Assembly (NCBI RefSeq): GCF_900188345.1
Contig: NZ_FZOD01000017.1
Location: 97,420-161,419, forward strand
Length of the DNA stretch: 64,000 nt
Direction of reading: 5' to 3'
From: Streptosporangium subroseum
GTDB taxonomy: Bacteria; Actinomycetota; Actinomycetes; Streptosporangiales; Streptosporangiaceae
Shown: positions 32,938 through 42,841 of the stretch, one piece after another
How the letters are laid out: each line of letters begins with the position of its first letter
Position numbering within the stretch: the stretch's first letter is position 1
The notes under the pieces: model-generated
Seen by the model: the letters and a program-made list of their open reading frames with translations, nothing else
Database searches by the model: none
What the model was told of the DNA's origin: nothing
Position numbers and translations under genes: made by a program

Positions 32938-34863
32938 ATGACCAGCAGCCCTCAGCAGCTTGACATGATCGATCTCGCCGCCGCCGGAGAACTCGCCGCG
33001 CAGCTACGGGTCGACTCCATCCGGTCCAGCACGAGCGCGGGATCCGGACACCCCACGTCCAGCATGTCCGCCGCGGATCTCATGGCGGTCCTCATCGGCC
33101 GTCACCTGCGCTACGACTGGGACCACCCCGGAAACGACGACAACGATCACCTCATCTTCTCCAAGGGGCACGCCTCTCCCCTTCTGTACTCCATGTACAG
33201 GGCGGTGGGGGTGGTCTCCGAGGAGGAGCTGATGACGGGATACCGCCGTCAAGGATCACGCCTGCAGGGCCACCCCACCCCCGTCCTGCCGTGGGTCGAC
33301 GTCGCCACCGGATCCCTCGGTCAGGGACTGCCCGACGGGGTGGGGGTGGCGCTGGCCGGAAAATACCTCGATCGGCTTCCCTATCGGGTGTGGGTCCTGT
33401 GCGGGGACAGCGAGATGGCCGAGGGCTCCATCTGGGAGGCCCTCGACAAAGCCTCGTACTACGGGCTGTCCAACCTGATCGCGATCGTGGACGTCAACCG
33501 GCTCGGCCAGCGTGGTCCCACCGAACTGCAGTGGGACCTCAAGGCCTACGCCCGCCGCGCCGAGGCGTTCGGCGCACGGGTGCTGATCGTCGACGGCCAC
33601 GACCTCGCCGAAATCGACGAGGCCCTGGCCACCGCCGCGGACGCGTCCGGCACTCAGCCGACCGTCGTGCTCGCCCGCACCGTCAAGGGGCGCGGATTCT
33701 CCGAGGTCGAGAACCAGGAGGGCTGGCACGGCAAACCTCTCCCCGCCGACATGGCCGACCGCGCCATCGCCGAACTCGGCGGCGAGCGCAGCCTTCTCGT
33801 TCGCGGGCCGCTGCCCGATCCGGCCGCGCGGACCGAGCCGGCCACATCGAGGTCCGAGGCGCGCACCTCCGTGCCGATGCCGTCGTATTCGCCGGGGAAG
33901 AAGATCGCGACCCGCAAGGCCTACGGAGAGGCGCTCACCGCGCTCGGCGCCGCCCGCCCCGAGGTCGTGGCCCTCGACGGCGAAGTCAGCAACTCCACCT
34001 ATGCCGACCAGTTCGCCAAGGCCTACCCCGGCCGTTACTTCGAGATGTTCATCGCCGAACAACAACTGGTCGCCGCGGCCGTCGGGCTCGGCGTCCGCCA
34101 CTACGTCCCCTTCGCGTCGACCTTCGCCGCGTTCTTCACCCGCGCCTACGACTTCATCCGGATGGCCCCGATCTCGCAGGCGAACATCCGCCTCGTCGGC
34201 TCCCACGGGGGCGTCGAGATCGGCGCCGACGGGCCGTCCCAGATGGCCCTGGAAGATCTGGCGATGATGCGTGCCGTGCAGGGATCCACCGTGCTGTATC
34301 CCAGCGACGCCACGAGCACCGCGGCCCTCGTGCACGCCATGGCCGATCGGCCCGGCGTGGTCTACATGCGGACGACTCGCGGCGCCTACCCCGTCCTCTA
34401 CGACGCGGAGGAGGCCTTCCCCGTCGGCGGGGCGAAGCTGTTGCGTTCGAGCCCGGCCGACGCCGTGACCCTGATCGGTGCCGGAGTCACCGTGCACGAA
34501 TGCCTCGCCGCCGCTGATCTTCTCGCCCGTGACGGGATCGACGCCAGGGTCGTCGACCTCTACTCCGTCAAACCCGTCGACACCGAAACACTCCGCGCCG
34601 CCGCGACGACCACGCGTGGCCGGCTCGTGGTGGCCGAGGACCACCACCCCGAAGGAGGAATCGGTTCCGCGGTCGCCGAGGCTCTGTCGGAGGGGGACAA
34701 GACAACCACGGGGACCACGGGGGCCACGGAGGCACTGCGCATCTCGCACCTGGCCGTTCGTGACCTACCGGGTTCGGGCACCACAGAAGAGCTGCTGGCC
34801 ACGGTCGGCATCGACGCCCGCCACATCGAAGCCGCCGCCCGCGCCCTGCTCGACGAAAGGTGA
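32938..34863 (+). CDS. tkt: Transketolase
   Basis: 641 residues from ATG at 32938 (AGAAGGGG site). Thiamin diphosphate features: the histidine in SGHPTSSMS, SKGHASPLLY, ATGSLGQGLPDGVGVAL, and the GDSEMAEGSIWEALDKA metal-diphosphate motif with N in IVDVNRLGQ. The pyrimidine-binding half starts near 318 with KIATRKAYGEAL and has FIAEQQLVAAAVGLG with the catalytic Glu. It transfers two-carbon units between sugar phosphates. Its short length and lack of pentose-pathway neighbours suggest an accessory copy of the human-like or specialised kind. Confidence 0.93.
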   Translation: MTSSPQQLDMIDLAAAGELAAQLRVDSIRSSTSAGSGHPTSSMSAADLMAVLIGRHLRYDWDHPGNDDNDHLIFSKGHASPLLYSMYRAVGVVSEEELMTGYRRQGSRLQGHPTPVLPWVDVATGSLGQGLPDGVGVALAGKYLDRLPYRVWVLCGDSEMAEGSIWEALDKASYYGLSNLIAIVDVNRLGQRGPTELQWDLKAYARRAEAFGARVLIVDGHDLAEIDEALATAADASGTQPTVVLARTVKGRGFSEVENQEGWHGKPLPADMADRAIAELGGERSLLVRGPLPDPAARTEPATSRSEARTSVPMPSYSPGKKIATRKAYGEALTALGAARPEVVALDGEVSNSTYADQFAKAYPGRYFEMFIAEQQLVAAAVGLGVRHYVPFASTFAAFFTRAYDFIRMAPISQANIRLVGSHGGVEIGADGPSQMALEDLAMMRAVQGSTVLYPSDATSTAALVHAMADRPGVVYMRTTRGAYPVLYDAEEAFPVGGAKLLRSSPADAVTLIGAGVTVHECLAAADLLARDGIDARVVDLYSVKPVDTETLRAAATTTRGRLVVAEDHHPEGGIGSAVAEALSEGDKTTTGTTGATEALRISHLAVRDLPGSGTTEELLATVGIDARHIEAAARALLDER

Positions 34864-34987
34864 CACCCCGGCGGCAGCCGGTACGGTGGCCAGACGACGC
34901 CGCCGTGGGGATGATGAGCATTGCCGGGCCCGCCGCGCCCGGCGGGCCCGGCAATGCGTCGGATTCGGTCCCGTGGAAGGACACGAC

Positions 34988-35605
34988 ATGGCACCTGCAC
35001 GCAATCGAGTGACGCCGATGGGCGACGTCGAGGCGTTCCCGCTCCGCGGCGCCTGGACGGGCAACCGCGGCATCATCCATTCGGGCAGGCAGATCACCCG
35101 CTTTCATGCGAGTGACCTCTGGATCACGTGTGCGCTCGAGTTCCGGGGCCGCCGGCGCGAGCAGTGGCAGCCGCACCATTACACCTTCCTGTACTTCCAT
35201 GACGAAGCGGTCTCCTTCGCCGCGGGGCATCGCCCGTGCGCGGAATGCCGCAGGGACAGCTACACCGGGTATCGCGCCGCCTGGGCGGAAGGGCTCGGGG
35301 GCGATGTGCCCTCGGCCGCGGCGATGAACCGGCGGTTGCACGCCGAGCGGATCGTGCGCGGCACCCATCGCCGGCGCACCCATGCGACCCCCTGGGCCGA
35401 TCTGCCCGACGGCACGTTCGTCCGGCTCGACGATTCACCTGCCGTGGTCGTCGGCGCGCAACTGATCGAGTGGACGCGGGAGGGATATCGGGCCCGCCGG
35501 GCGCGGCCCATGCGAGGAACCGCGGACGTCATCACGCCGCCCTCGACCGTCGGCGTATTGCGCGCGGGATACCCGGTACAGATCGACGACTCCGCACGCG
35601 GGTGA
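34988..35605 (+). CDS. Unknown protein with an HxxCxxC motif
   Basis: 205 residues from ATG at 34988. Central feature: SFAAGHRPCAECRRDSY, a His-Cys-Cys grouping that could bind zinc as in Ada-like fragments. HYTFLYFHDEAVSFAAGHRP and AERIVRGTHRRRTHATPWADLPDGTFV surround it. A GTADVITPPSTV segment and end VQIDDSARG complete it. I know similar short proteins in actinomycetes only as hypotheticals. There is no signal or membrane segment. It starts 125 bases after transketolase and may be cotranscribed with it. Confidence 0.7.
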   Translation: MAPARNRVTPMGDVEAFPLRGAWTGNRGIIHSGRQITRFHASDLWITCALEFRGRRREQWQPHHYTFLYFHDEAVSFAAGHRPCAECRRDSYTGYRAAWAEGLGGDVPSAAAMNRRLHAERIVRGTHRRRTHATPWADLPDGTFVRLDDSPAVVVGAQLIEWTREGYRARRARPMRGTADVITPPSTVGVLRAGYPVQIDDSARG

Positions 35606-35788
35606 TCGTCGGCCGCGTGAGGCCGGGCCCGGATCCCGAGGGCATCGGCCAGGTGCCCGGGGTCGGCAGACACCCGTTTCCGGCCGATGATGACGCCTTC
35701 GGACAGGGCACGAGGGCCGCGTCACCCTCTTCTCCTCCATGATCCGTAGTAGAAAGAGCGTCTGAGGCACCGGAAGAATCGAGCTATT

Positions 35789-35809
35789 CTGCTGCATCGG
35801 CCGCAGTAG
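35789..35809. promoter_or_regulatory. Candidate BlaI/CopY-type operator
   Basis: Inverted repeat CTGCTGC (35789-35795) / GCAGTAG (35803-35809), 6 of 7 matching, just before the ribosome site of the BlaI-like gene. A further GTAGTAG lies near 35747. Such TACTAC-like half sites are typical of this family. Confidence 0.5.
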
Positions 35810-35820
35810 AGGATGTGCGT

Positions 35821-36192
35821 GTGACGTCACCATCGCGTGGACGCCGGGATCGAGGCGACCTGGAGGCCGAGGTGCTCGCCATCCTGGCCCGCGCCGAAGC
35901 CTCGCTGACCTCCGGCGAGGTGGCTCAGCGGCTGGAACGGCCCCTGGCCTACACCACGGTCATGACGGTGTTGAGCCGCTTGCACGACAAGGGGGCGGTC
36001 AGCCGCGTCAGAAACGGTCGCGCCTACGCCTACTCCTTCCAGCGTGACGAGGCCGCCCGCCGTGCGGCACAGATGCACCGCCTGCTGGATGCGGGGGAGG
36101 ACCGGGCACGCGTCCTGGCCCAGTTCGTCGGAGAACTGGGCCAGGAGGATGAGGCGCTCCTGCAGCAGCTCCTGCGCGAGACCGGCGGCTAG
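35821..36192 (+). CDS. BlaI/MecI/CopY-family repressor
   Basis: 123 residues from GTG at 35821, 8 bases after AGAGG; another GTG at 35815 is too close to the site. Winged helix: LEAEVLAILARAEASLTSGEV and YTTVMTVLSRLHDKGAVSR, with the C-terminal helix for dimerisation and proteolysis. Paired with the M56 protease gene that starts 4 bases after its stop. The pair is the actinobacterial counterpart of BlaI/BlaR1, where the protease inactivates the repressor. Confidence 0.93.
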   Translation: MTSPSRGRRDRGDLEAEVLAILARAEASLTSGEVAQRLERPLAYTTVMTVLSRLHDKGAVSRVRNGRAYAYSFQRDEAARRAAQMHRLLDAGEDRARVLAQFVGELGQEDEALLQQLLRETGG

Positions 36193-36196
36193 CGGC

Positions 36197-37141
36197 ATGC
36201 GCGTCGAGGTCTACCTGCCGTTGCTCACATCGATCGTGCTCGGCCTGGCGGCGCCACGTCTGTCGCGGTGGCTGCCGCCGGCCACCGCGACCCGCGCCCT
36301 GGTCGCCGCCGCACCGTTGTCGGCGGTGAGCACCGCCTACGTGCTCGCTCTGCTCGCCTGGACCCTCGTTGTGCGGATACCCATGGTCGCGGGGCTCGGC
36401 CGCTGGTCCGTCCACGTCTGGGACAGCGCGGACCCCGTGCCCTATCCGGTCGCCCTCGCCGCGGCGCTCGCCCTCGCGTTCACCGCTCTTCGAGTGGCTC
36501 GCACCGTCATCGGGCATCACCGGGCGATGGCCGAAGTCCGCCATATCGCCGAGGAGCTGGACGGTGAGCCGGGTGGGCTGGTCGTGGTCGACGACGTGAG
36601 TCCCAAGGCCTTCGCCATCCCGTCCAGACAAGGCGGGCGCGTGGTGGTCTCCACCGGGATGCTGAACGCGCTGACCCCGGCCGAACAGCGGGTTTTGCTG
36701 GCCCATGAGCGCACGCACCTCACTCACCGCCATCATCTCTACCGGGCGCTCGCGGACGCGGCCGCCTGCGCCGACCCGTTCCTGATCCGGCTTCCCAGGG
36801 CCGTCCGCTACGCCTCCGAACGCTGGGCCGACGAAGAGGCCGCCACCGCCGTGGGCGATCGCGCCCTGGCCGCCCGCGCCCTGGCCCGTGCCGCGCTGGC
36901 GTCGGTTCCCCGGATGGCCCCGGCGGCCGCGATGGGCTATCACCTGGCCGACGTACCCGCCCGGGTGCAGGCGCTGCTCCGCCCCCGCCAGTCACACCGG
37001 CCAGTGGTCATCGCCCTGCTCGTCGGCTTGATCGCCCTCACCCTCTGGGCCTCGTTCAACGCCGGCCACGACACCGAATCACTGCTGGAACTCGCCGGCT
37101 CCCCGGCCGCCGCGCCCTGCGCCTCCCACTGCTCTGCCTGA
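36197..37141 (+). CDS. M56-family membrane metalloprotease (BlaR1-like)
   Basis: 314 residues from ATG at 36197. Three N-terminal helices (about 5-20, 34-60, 82-100), then the zinc site HERTH at 170-174 with a later Glu in SERWADEEAA, and one helix near 280-300. There is no penicillin-binding sensor domain, so it is the short form. It should cleave the BlaI-like repressor encoded upstream in response to a signal sensed through the membrane part. Confidence 0.92.
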   Translation: MRVEVYLPLLTSIVLGLAAPRLSRWLPPATATRALVAAAPLSAVSTAYVLALLAWTLVVRIPMVAGLGRWSVHVWDSADPVPYPVALAAALALAFTALRVARTVIGHHRAMAEVRHIAEELDGEPGGLVVVDDVSPKAFAIPSRQGGRVVVSTGMLNALTPAEQRVLLAHERTHLTHRHHLYRALADAAACADPFLIRLPRAVRYASERWADEEAATAVGDRALAARALARAALASVPRMAPAAAMGYHLADVPARVQALLRPRQSHRPVVIALLVGLIALTLWASFNAGHDTESLLELAGSPAAAPCASHCSA

Positions 37142-37528
37142 GCCCGTACGGCGCACGGAGCGATCGACGGAGTGGACGCCTGTGCGCGCTCGCCCATTTT
37201 GATCCGCACGCCGGGGGTCCCTCCGCTCGAAGACGGCCCGGGCCGCGACAATCCGCTGCGCCCCGCGAATGAGACCCGAACCGACGCCGTGCACTGCCGG
37301 CTCTTGGGGTGGTGATGACGATGACCTGGGATATCCGCCCCTGGCGGCGACACTCGAACCGCGCTCGTTACCAAACGTTAACCTGGACTTTTGTCCTAGT
37401 TTGGGGTAATTTCGGTGATCTACTACTCATCTTGTAGTTGTCGCCGTTGAGCGCGTTCGGCTTGGCCGTCTCCAAAAAGGCACATCCGTAGGCGTACTCG
37501 CGGAGAAGGAGTACAGGACCCATTGAAC
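37142..37528. other. Promoter region of the teichoic acid-like operon
   Basis: About 390 bases. The second half is markedly AT-rich for this window (37370-37440). It contains CCAAAC (37371-37376) and GTTTGG (37399-37404) as arms of a loose inverted repeat around TTAACCTGGACTTTTGTCC. No coding frame is supported. Confidence 0.45.
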
Positions 37529-39019
37529 ATGAGCATTTCACAGGGGCCACTCCGTAACGTGGCGGTCATCCTGGCCGGCGGCACCGGGCAGCGGATGGGG
37601 CTGGCGATCCCCAAACAGCTGGTGAAGGTCGCCGGAAAGCCGATCATGGAGCACACGCTGCGGGTGTTCCAGAGCTCCCCGCAGATCGACGAGATCATCA
37701 TCGCGATGGCTCCGGGATTCGCGGCCGAGGTGGCCGCCATCGTCGCCCGTAGCGGGTGCACCAAGGTGTCCCGTGTGATCGAGGGCGGCGCCACCCGCAC
37801 CGAGACGACCATCCGTGCGATCAACGCGGTGGCCGCCACCGCCGGCGGCGAGGTCAACGTGCTGTTCCATGACGCGGTCCGGCCATTCGTCGATCACCAC
37901 ATCATCGAGGACTGCGTCCGGGCGCTGGAGCGGTACGAGGCGGTCGACGTGGCGATCCCCTCGGTCGACACGATCATCAACGTCGACGACTACCGCGGCA
38001 CCGTCATCAAGGGTGTGCCCCGTCGTGATCTGCTGCGCCGCGGTCAGACGCCGCAGTGCTTCCGCCTTTCGATCATCCGTGACGCCTACCGGCTGGCCAT
38101 CGCCGACCCGGACTTCACGGAAGGCAAGATCTCCGCGACCGACAACTGCAGCATCGTGCTGCGCTACCTGCCCGATGTGCCGATCTTCGTCGTGCCCGGC
38201 AGCGAGCAGAACATGAAGATCACCCATCCGGTCGACGTCTTCCTCGCCGACAAGCTGTTCCAGCTCTCGTCCCACAATCCGCCGCCGCCGGGCACCCTGG
38301 AGGACTACACCGCCCGGCTGACCGGCAGGACCATTGTGATCTTCGGTGGTAGCTGCGGCATCGGCGCGAACATCGCGGAGCTGACCCGGTCCTTCGGCGC
38401 CCGGGTCTTCACCTTCTCCCGCTCCACGACCGGCACATACGTGGAGAACCCCGCCGACGTCGAGACCGCCCTGGCCAAGGCCTACGTCGAGACCGGCCGC
38501 ATCGACTACGTCGTCAACACCGCCGGTGTCCTGCACATCGGCAGGCTCGACGACACCGACGCGGCCGTCATCGAGGAATCGATGAGGATCAACTACCTCG
38601 CCCCGGTCACCATCGCGCGGGCCGCGCTCCCCTACCTGAGGCAGACCGGGGGCCAGCTGCTGCTCTACACCTCCAGCAGCTACACGCGCGGACGGTCCGG
38701 CTACAGCCTGTACTCCTCGGCCAAGGCCGCCACGGTCAACCTCACCCAGGCGCTGGCGGACGAATGGACCGAGGACGGCGTCCGCGTCAACTGCATCAAC
38801 CCCGAGCGCACCGCCACCCCCATGCGCAGCCGCGCCTTCGGCGAGGAGCCGGCGGACACGCTGCTGTCATCCTGCGACGTCGCATTGACCTCCATCGACG
38901 TGCTCATCTCGGATCTCACCGGCCACACCGTCGACATCCGGCGTCAGGACCCCCTGACCAGAGCCGCCCTGACCCCTCAGGTGAGCACAGCCGCCCTGGC
39001 CCCTCAAGGCGTCTCGTGA
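37529..39019 (+). CDS. Bifunctional cytidylyltransferase/short-chain reductase (CDP-ribitol synthesis type)
   Basis: 496 residues from ATG at 37529; a TTG two codons earlier is possible. Residues about 10-240 are an IspD-like cytidylyltransferase: AVILAGGTGQRMG, PKQLVKVAGKPIMEHT, LFHDAVRPF and GQTPQCFR. Residues about 262-480 are a short-chain reductase: IFGGSCGIGANIAEL, NTAGVL, a Tyr-xxx-Lys pair in YSLYSSAKAA. The fused form is known from CDP-ribitol makers (Bcs1/Acs1), which reduce ribulose 5-phosphate and attach CMP. The operon partners are polyol-phosphate transferases, which supports the role. Confidence 0.88.
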   Translation: MSISQGPLRNVAVILAGGTGQRMGLAIPKQLVKVAGKPIMEHTLRVFQSSPQIDEIIIAMAPGFAAEVAAIVARSGCTKVSRVIEGGATRTETTIRAINAVAATAGGEVNVLFHDAVRPFVDHHIIEDCVRALERYEAVDVAIPSVDTIINVDDYRGTVIKGVPRRDLLRRGQTPQCFRLSIIRDAYRLAIADPDFTEGKISATDNCSIVLRYLPDVPIFVVPGSEQNMKITHPVDVFLADKLFQLSSHNPPPPGTLEDYTARLTGRTIVIFGGSCGIGANIAELTRSFGARVFTFSRSTTGTYVENPADVETALAKAYVETGRIDYVVNTAGVLHIGRLDDTDAAVIEESMRINYLAPVTIARAALPYLRQTGGQLLLYTSSSYTRGRSGYSLYSSAKAATVNLTQALADEWTEDGVRVNCINPERTATPMRSRAFGEEPADTLLSSCDVALTSIDVLISDLTGHTVDIRRQDPLTRAALTPQVSTAALAPQGVS

Positions 39020-41007
39020 ATCCACCCCGCCGCGGCCGATGGACCACCGCCGGGGTCACCGCGGCCCTGGTGCTCTCCTGCCCCGCCACGATGGTCGCCG
39101 CGCTGTGGCCGAACGCCTGGGTCTTCGCCCTCACCGCCGCGATCGGGTACGCCGCCGAGCCGTTGGCCTCCCGCCACGTGGCCGACCTCGTCGAGAGGCT
39201 GTCGCAGGTGAACGCCGGCATCACCCTGCGGTTCGCCATCCGGGAGGTGGCGCTCATCCTGCTGCTGATCCGCCTGGACCAGACGGGTACGGCGAGCTCC
39301 GTCATCCTGGTGATGGGATTGCTCGGCCTGCACGTGGTGAGAGGCGTCTACTTGATCCCGACGCTCCGGGTGGCCAAGTGGAGACGGCTCCCCCTGGTCA
39401 CCCGGGGGATCGACCTGTCAGAGCTGGCGATCCCCGACGCTCCGCACCGGTTTTTCACGCTGCACCCCACCAGGACCATGCTTCATCTGGACGTGCCGGT
39501 CGTGGCGGGCACGCTGATCGGCCTTGCGACCGGGACCTCCTGGCCCGGTCTCGTCGGACTGGCCGTCGCCTACGCACTCGGCCTGGCCGGGGTCGCCCAT
39601 CTGGCCCGCCACGCCCTGCGCAATCGTCACCTCGGCGACGACCAGCGGGTGTTCGACGTCGTCAACAGGCGGCTCGCCGAGCTCGGACCGGAGGTCGCGC
39701 TCTATTTCTCCGGTTCACGAGAGTCGGCCTATCAGGTCAACATGTGGCTGTCCACCCTCGACGACCTGGACCGCCGCACCCTGATCATCTTGCGGGAGCG
39801 GGCGATCGTCCCCCTGCTCGGCCCGACCCGGACCCCCGTGGTGTGCGTGCCGAAAACGCTGGACATCGTACGGCTCGACCTCTCCGGCCTGCGGTTCGCG
39901 CTCTACCCGGCCAACGTCGGCAACAATCTGCACCTGCTGCGGGTGCCCGGCATCCGGTCGGCCTTCATCAACCACGGCGACAGCGACAAACCGGCGAGCT
40001 TCAACCCCTTCGCCAAGGCCTACGACGAGGTCTGGGTCGCGGGACCGGCCGGGCGTGAGCGCTACCTGAGCATGCCCACGGGCGTCCGCGACGAGGACAT
40101 CGTCGAGGTGGGCCGCCCGCAACTCGCCTCCATCCGGGTGGGCGCCGCGACGCTCGACCCGATGTTCACCGTGCTGTACGCCCCCACCTGGGAAGGCTGG
40201 TCCGACGACCTTCTCCACAGCTCGGTCGCGACGATGGGACCGAAGATCGTACGGGCGTTGCTCGACCACACACCGCACGTGCGGCTGCTCTACAAGCCGC
40301 ACCCGCTCACCGGCACCCGGGACGCGCGAGCCATCGAGGCCCATCATGAGATCGTCGCGATGATCGAGCAGGCCAATGCCGCCCGCGTGGCGGGTGGCAC
40401 GTGGGCGGTCGACGCCGAGCGGGCACGGGAACGCGGTCGCCTCGAGGGCCTCACCCGTCGGCTGGAGGCGCACACCGGCGACGGGGCCGTCGGCGACGAG
40501 GCCCAGATCTCACGCGACACCGGCGGATCCGCTCCCGCCGGCGACGGGCACGAGGTCGAGGACGTCTGGCACGAGTCGTACTGGAAGGCCGTCGACTGGT
40601 GGCGCCACCGCGTCATCACCGGCCCCCGGCCCCATGTGTACGACTGTTTCAACCGCGCGGACCTGCTCATCACCGACATCTCCAGCGTGGCCGGCGACTT
40701 CATCGTCAGCGGCAAACCCTTCGCCGTGACAAATGTGGGTGGGCTCGGGGCCACGGAGTTCCGCCGCCTGTTCCCCACCGCCGCGACCGCGGCATACCTG
40801 ATCACACCGGACTGCGCCGAGCTGCCGAAGATCCTGGCGGAGGCCGACGGCCCCGAACCCGATGTCATGGCCGAACGCCGCCGCGAGCTCAAGGACCACC
40901 TGCTGGGCCCCGACGAGCCCGACTCGGTGACGAGGTTCGCCGCGGCCGTCGACGCTCTCGTCGCCAAGGATCCCGCCCGTGCCGGCGAGGGGCGATACGT
41001 CGCATGA
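39016..41007 (+). CDS. Membrane-linked CDP-glycerol/ribitol phosphotransferase 1
   Basis: 663 residues from GTG at 39016 overlapping the previous stop (GTGA). An N-terminal membrane part of about five helices (to about residue 205) leads to a cytoplasmic polyol-phosphate transferase of the TagB/TagF/TarL family: SAFINHGDSDKPASFNPFAKAY, VLYAPTWEGW, RLLYKPHP and the C-terminal DLLITDISSVAGDFIVSGKP. A charged insert near 460-520 (AERARERGRLEGL to GHEVEDVW) is absent from the next gene. The paralog at 41004 shares 46-base identical DNA segments. Confidence 0.85.
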   Translation: MNPPRRGRWTTAGVTAALVLSCPATMVAALWPNAWVFALTAAIGYAAEPLASRHVADLVERLSQVNAGITLRFAIREVALILLLIRLDQTGTASSVILVMGLLGLHVVRGVYLIPTLRVAKWRRLPLVTRGIDLSELAIPDAPHRFFTLHPTRTMLHLDVPVVAGTLIGLATGTSWPGLVGLAVAYALGLAGVAHLARHALRNRHLGDDQRVFDVVNRRLAELGPEVALYFSGSRESAYQVNMWLSTLDDLDRRTLIILRERAIVPLLGPTRTPVVCVPKTLDIVRLDLSGLRFALYPANVGNNLHLLRVPGIRSAFINHGDSDKPASFNPFAKAYDEVWVAGPAGRERYLSMPTGVRDEDIVEVGRPQLASIRVGAATLDPMFTVLYAPTWEGWSDDLLHSSVATMGPKIVRALLDHTPHVRLLYKPHPLTGTRDARAIEAHHEIVAMIEQANAARVAGGTWAVDAERARERGRLEGLTRRLEAHTGDGAVGDEAQISRDTGGSAPAGDGHEVEDVWHESYWKAVDWWRHRVITGPRPHVYDCFNRADLLITDISSVAGDFIVSGKPFAVTNVGGLGATEFRRLFPTAATAAYLITPDCAELPKILAEADGPEPDVMAERRRELKDHLLGPDEPDSVTRFAAAVDALVAKDPARAGEGRYVA

Positions 41008-42827
41008 AGGCCGCGAACGCCATGACCTCGGTCCGTCGGCGGCTCCCCGGCGACCAGCGGGTCGTCGCCGCCCTGCTCCTGTCCTACCCTCTGATCATCG
41101 TTACGGCGCTGTGGCCGGCCGTCTGGCTCTTCACCGTGCTCGTGGTTATCAGCTACGTCGCCGAGGCCGCGGCGGTTCGCCACGCGAGCCACGTCTCCGC
41201 CACGCTGACCCAGATCGGTCTCGGCCTCACGCTGCGTTCCGTGGTCCGGGAGGCGGCGCTGCTGCTCCTGCTCGCCCGCGACGCGACGCTGGACACCGGA
41301 TGGATCGCCGCGGTGGCGATCGGGCTGATGCTCCTGCACGTGATCCGGGCCGCCCATTCATCCGCCGTCGTGCTGGTGAGCCGGCGGCGACGGCTGCCCA
41401 TGCTCACCCGGGGAATCAACCTGTCCCCGTTGCGCATCCCCGCCCCGCCGCCGCGGCTGCTCACCAGGCAGCACACCCGGACCATGCTGCACCTGGACGT
41501 CCCCGTGGTGGCCGGCGCGCTGATCGGCACGGTGGCCGGCACGGCGTGGCCGGTCCTCGGCGGGCTGGTCATCGCCTTCGCGCTCGGACTCTCAGCCGTC
41601 ACCGTCATGGTCTGCCACGCCCGGCGCAACCGCCACCTGGACGACAGGGGGCGGATCCTCCGGATGGTCGCGGACGAGGCCGCGAGGCACCTGCCGGAGG
41701 TGGTGCTGTACTTCTCCGGGGCGACCGACTGCATGTACCAGATCAACATGTGGCTCGAGACGCTCGACCGGCTGGAACGCAGCACAATGATCATTCTCCG
41801 CGAATCCGCGAACCTCCGCCTTCTCGGCCGGACCACCTCGCCCGTCCTGTGCATCCCGGGCGGCGCCGACATGATGAACTTCCCGATGCCGGACAGCGTG
41901 CGCGTCGCGCTGTTCCCGGCGAACGCCGGCAAGAACATCCACATGCTGCGCCTGCCGGACATCCGTTCCGTGTTCATCGGCCACGGGGACAGCGACAAGG
42001 CCGCCAGCTTCAATCCGTTCAGCAAGGTCTACGACGAGGTCTGGGTCGCCGGGCCGGCGGGGCGCGAGCGCTACCTGCGCAGTGACGCCGGCGTCCGCGA
42101 CGAGGACATCGTCGAGGTGGGCCGCCCGCAGCTCGCCTCCATCCAGGTGGGCGTTCCGACGCCCGACCCGATGTTCACCGTGCTGTACGCCCCCACCTGG
42201 GAAGGCTGGACGGGGGACGAATTCCACACCTCCGTCGCGACGATGGGGCCGAAGATCGTGCGAACACTCCTTGATCACGCCCCCCACGTACGGCTGCTGT
42301 ACAAACCGCACCCGATGGCGGGGAAGGACAGCCCCGCCGTACGACGCGCGCACCAGAAGATCGTCTCGATGATCAAAGAGGCCAACAGGGTCCGCGACGC
42401 CGGCGGCACATGGGGCGCCGATCGGGACCAGGCGTACTGGGAGGCCGGTGGCTGGTGGCGGCACCGCGTCATCACCGGCCCCCACCCGCACCTGTACAGC
42501 TGCTTCAATCGCGCGGACCTGCTCATCACCGACATCTCGAGCGTGGTGGCCGACTTCATGGCCAGCGGCAAGCCGTACGTGGTGACCAACGGGGCAGGCC
42601 TGGCCGATGAGGAGTTCCGGATGCGGAACCCCAGCGCATCGGCGGCGTACCTGCTCGGCCGGGACTGCTCGGAGCTCACCGCGCTGCTCGCGGCGGTCGC
42701 CGCCGGCGGCGACGACCCAATGGCCGAACGCCGCCGCGAGCTCAGGAACCATCTCCTCGGCGCGGATGCCCCGGACGCCGGCACCCGCTTCGCCCAGGCG
42801 ATAAACGCGCTCATCAAGACCGAATAG
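41004..42827 (+). CDS. Membrane-linked CDP-glycerol/ribitol phosphotransferase 2
   Basis: 607 residues from ATG at 41004 overlapping the previous stop. Same architecture as its neighbour: membrane helices to about residue 210, then SVFIGHGDSDKAASFNPFSK, VLYAPTWEGWTGDEFHTSV, RLLYKPHPM and DLLITDISSVVADFMASGKP. It lacks the charged insert of the first copy. Tandem paralogs in this pathway usually divide work, one priming and one polymerising. The operon ends with a small hairpin region before a convergent methyltransferase gene. Confidence 0.86.
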   Translation: MKAANAMTSVRRRLPGDQRVVAALLLSYPLIIVTALWPAVWLFTVLVVISYVAEAAAVRHASHVSATLTQIGLGLTLRSVVREAALLLLLARDATLDTGWIAAVAIGLMLLHVIRAAHSSAVVLVSRRRRLPMLTRGINLSPLRIPAPPPRLLTRQHTRTMLHLDVPVVAGALIGTVAGTAWPVLGGLVIAFALGLSAVTVMVCHARRNRHLDDRGRILRMVADEAARHLPEVVLYFSGATDCMYQINMWLETLDRLERSTMIILRESANLRLLGRTTSPVLCIPGGADMMNFPMPDSVRVALFPANAGKNIHMLRLPDIRSVFIGHGDSDKAASFNPFSKVYDEVWVAGPAGRERYLRSDAGVRDEDIVEVGRPQLASIQVGVPTPDPMFTVLYAPTWEGWTGDEFHTSVATMGPKIVRTLLDHAPHVRLLYKPHPMAGKDSPAVRRAHQKIVSMIKEANRVRDAGGTWGADRDQAYWEAGGWWRHRVITGPHPHLYSCFNRADLLITDISSVVADFMASGKPYVVTNGAGLADEEFRMRNPSASAAYLLGRDCSELTALLAAVAAGGDDPMAERRRELRNHLLGADAPDAGTRFAQAINALIKTE

Positions 42828-42841
42828 GGCGCCTCGTGAGG

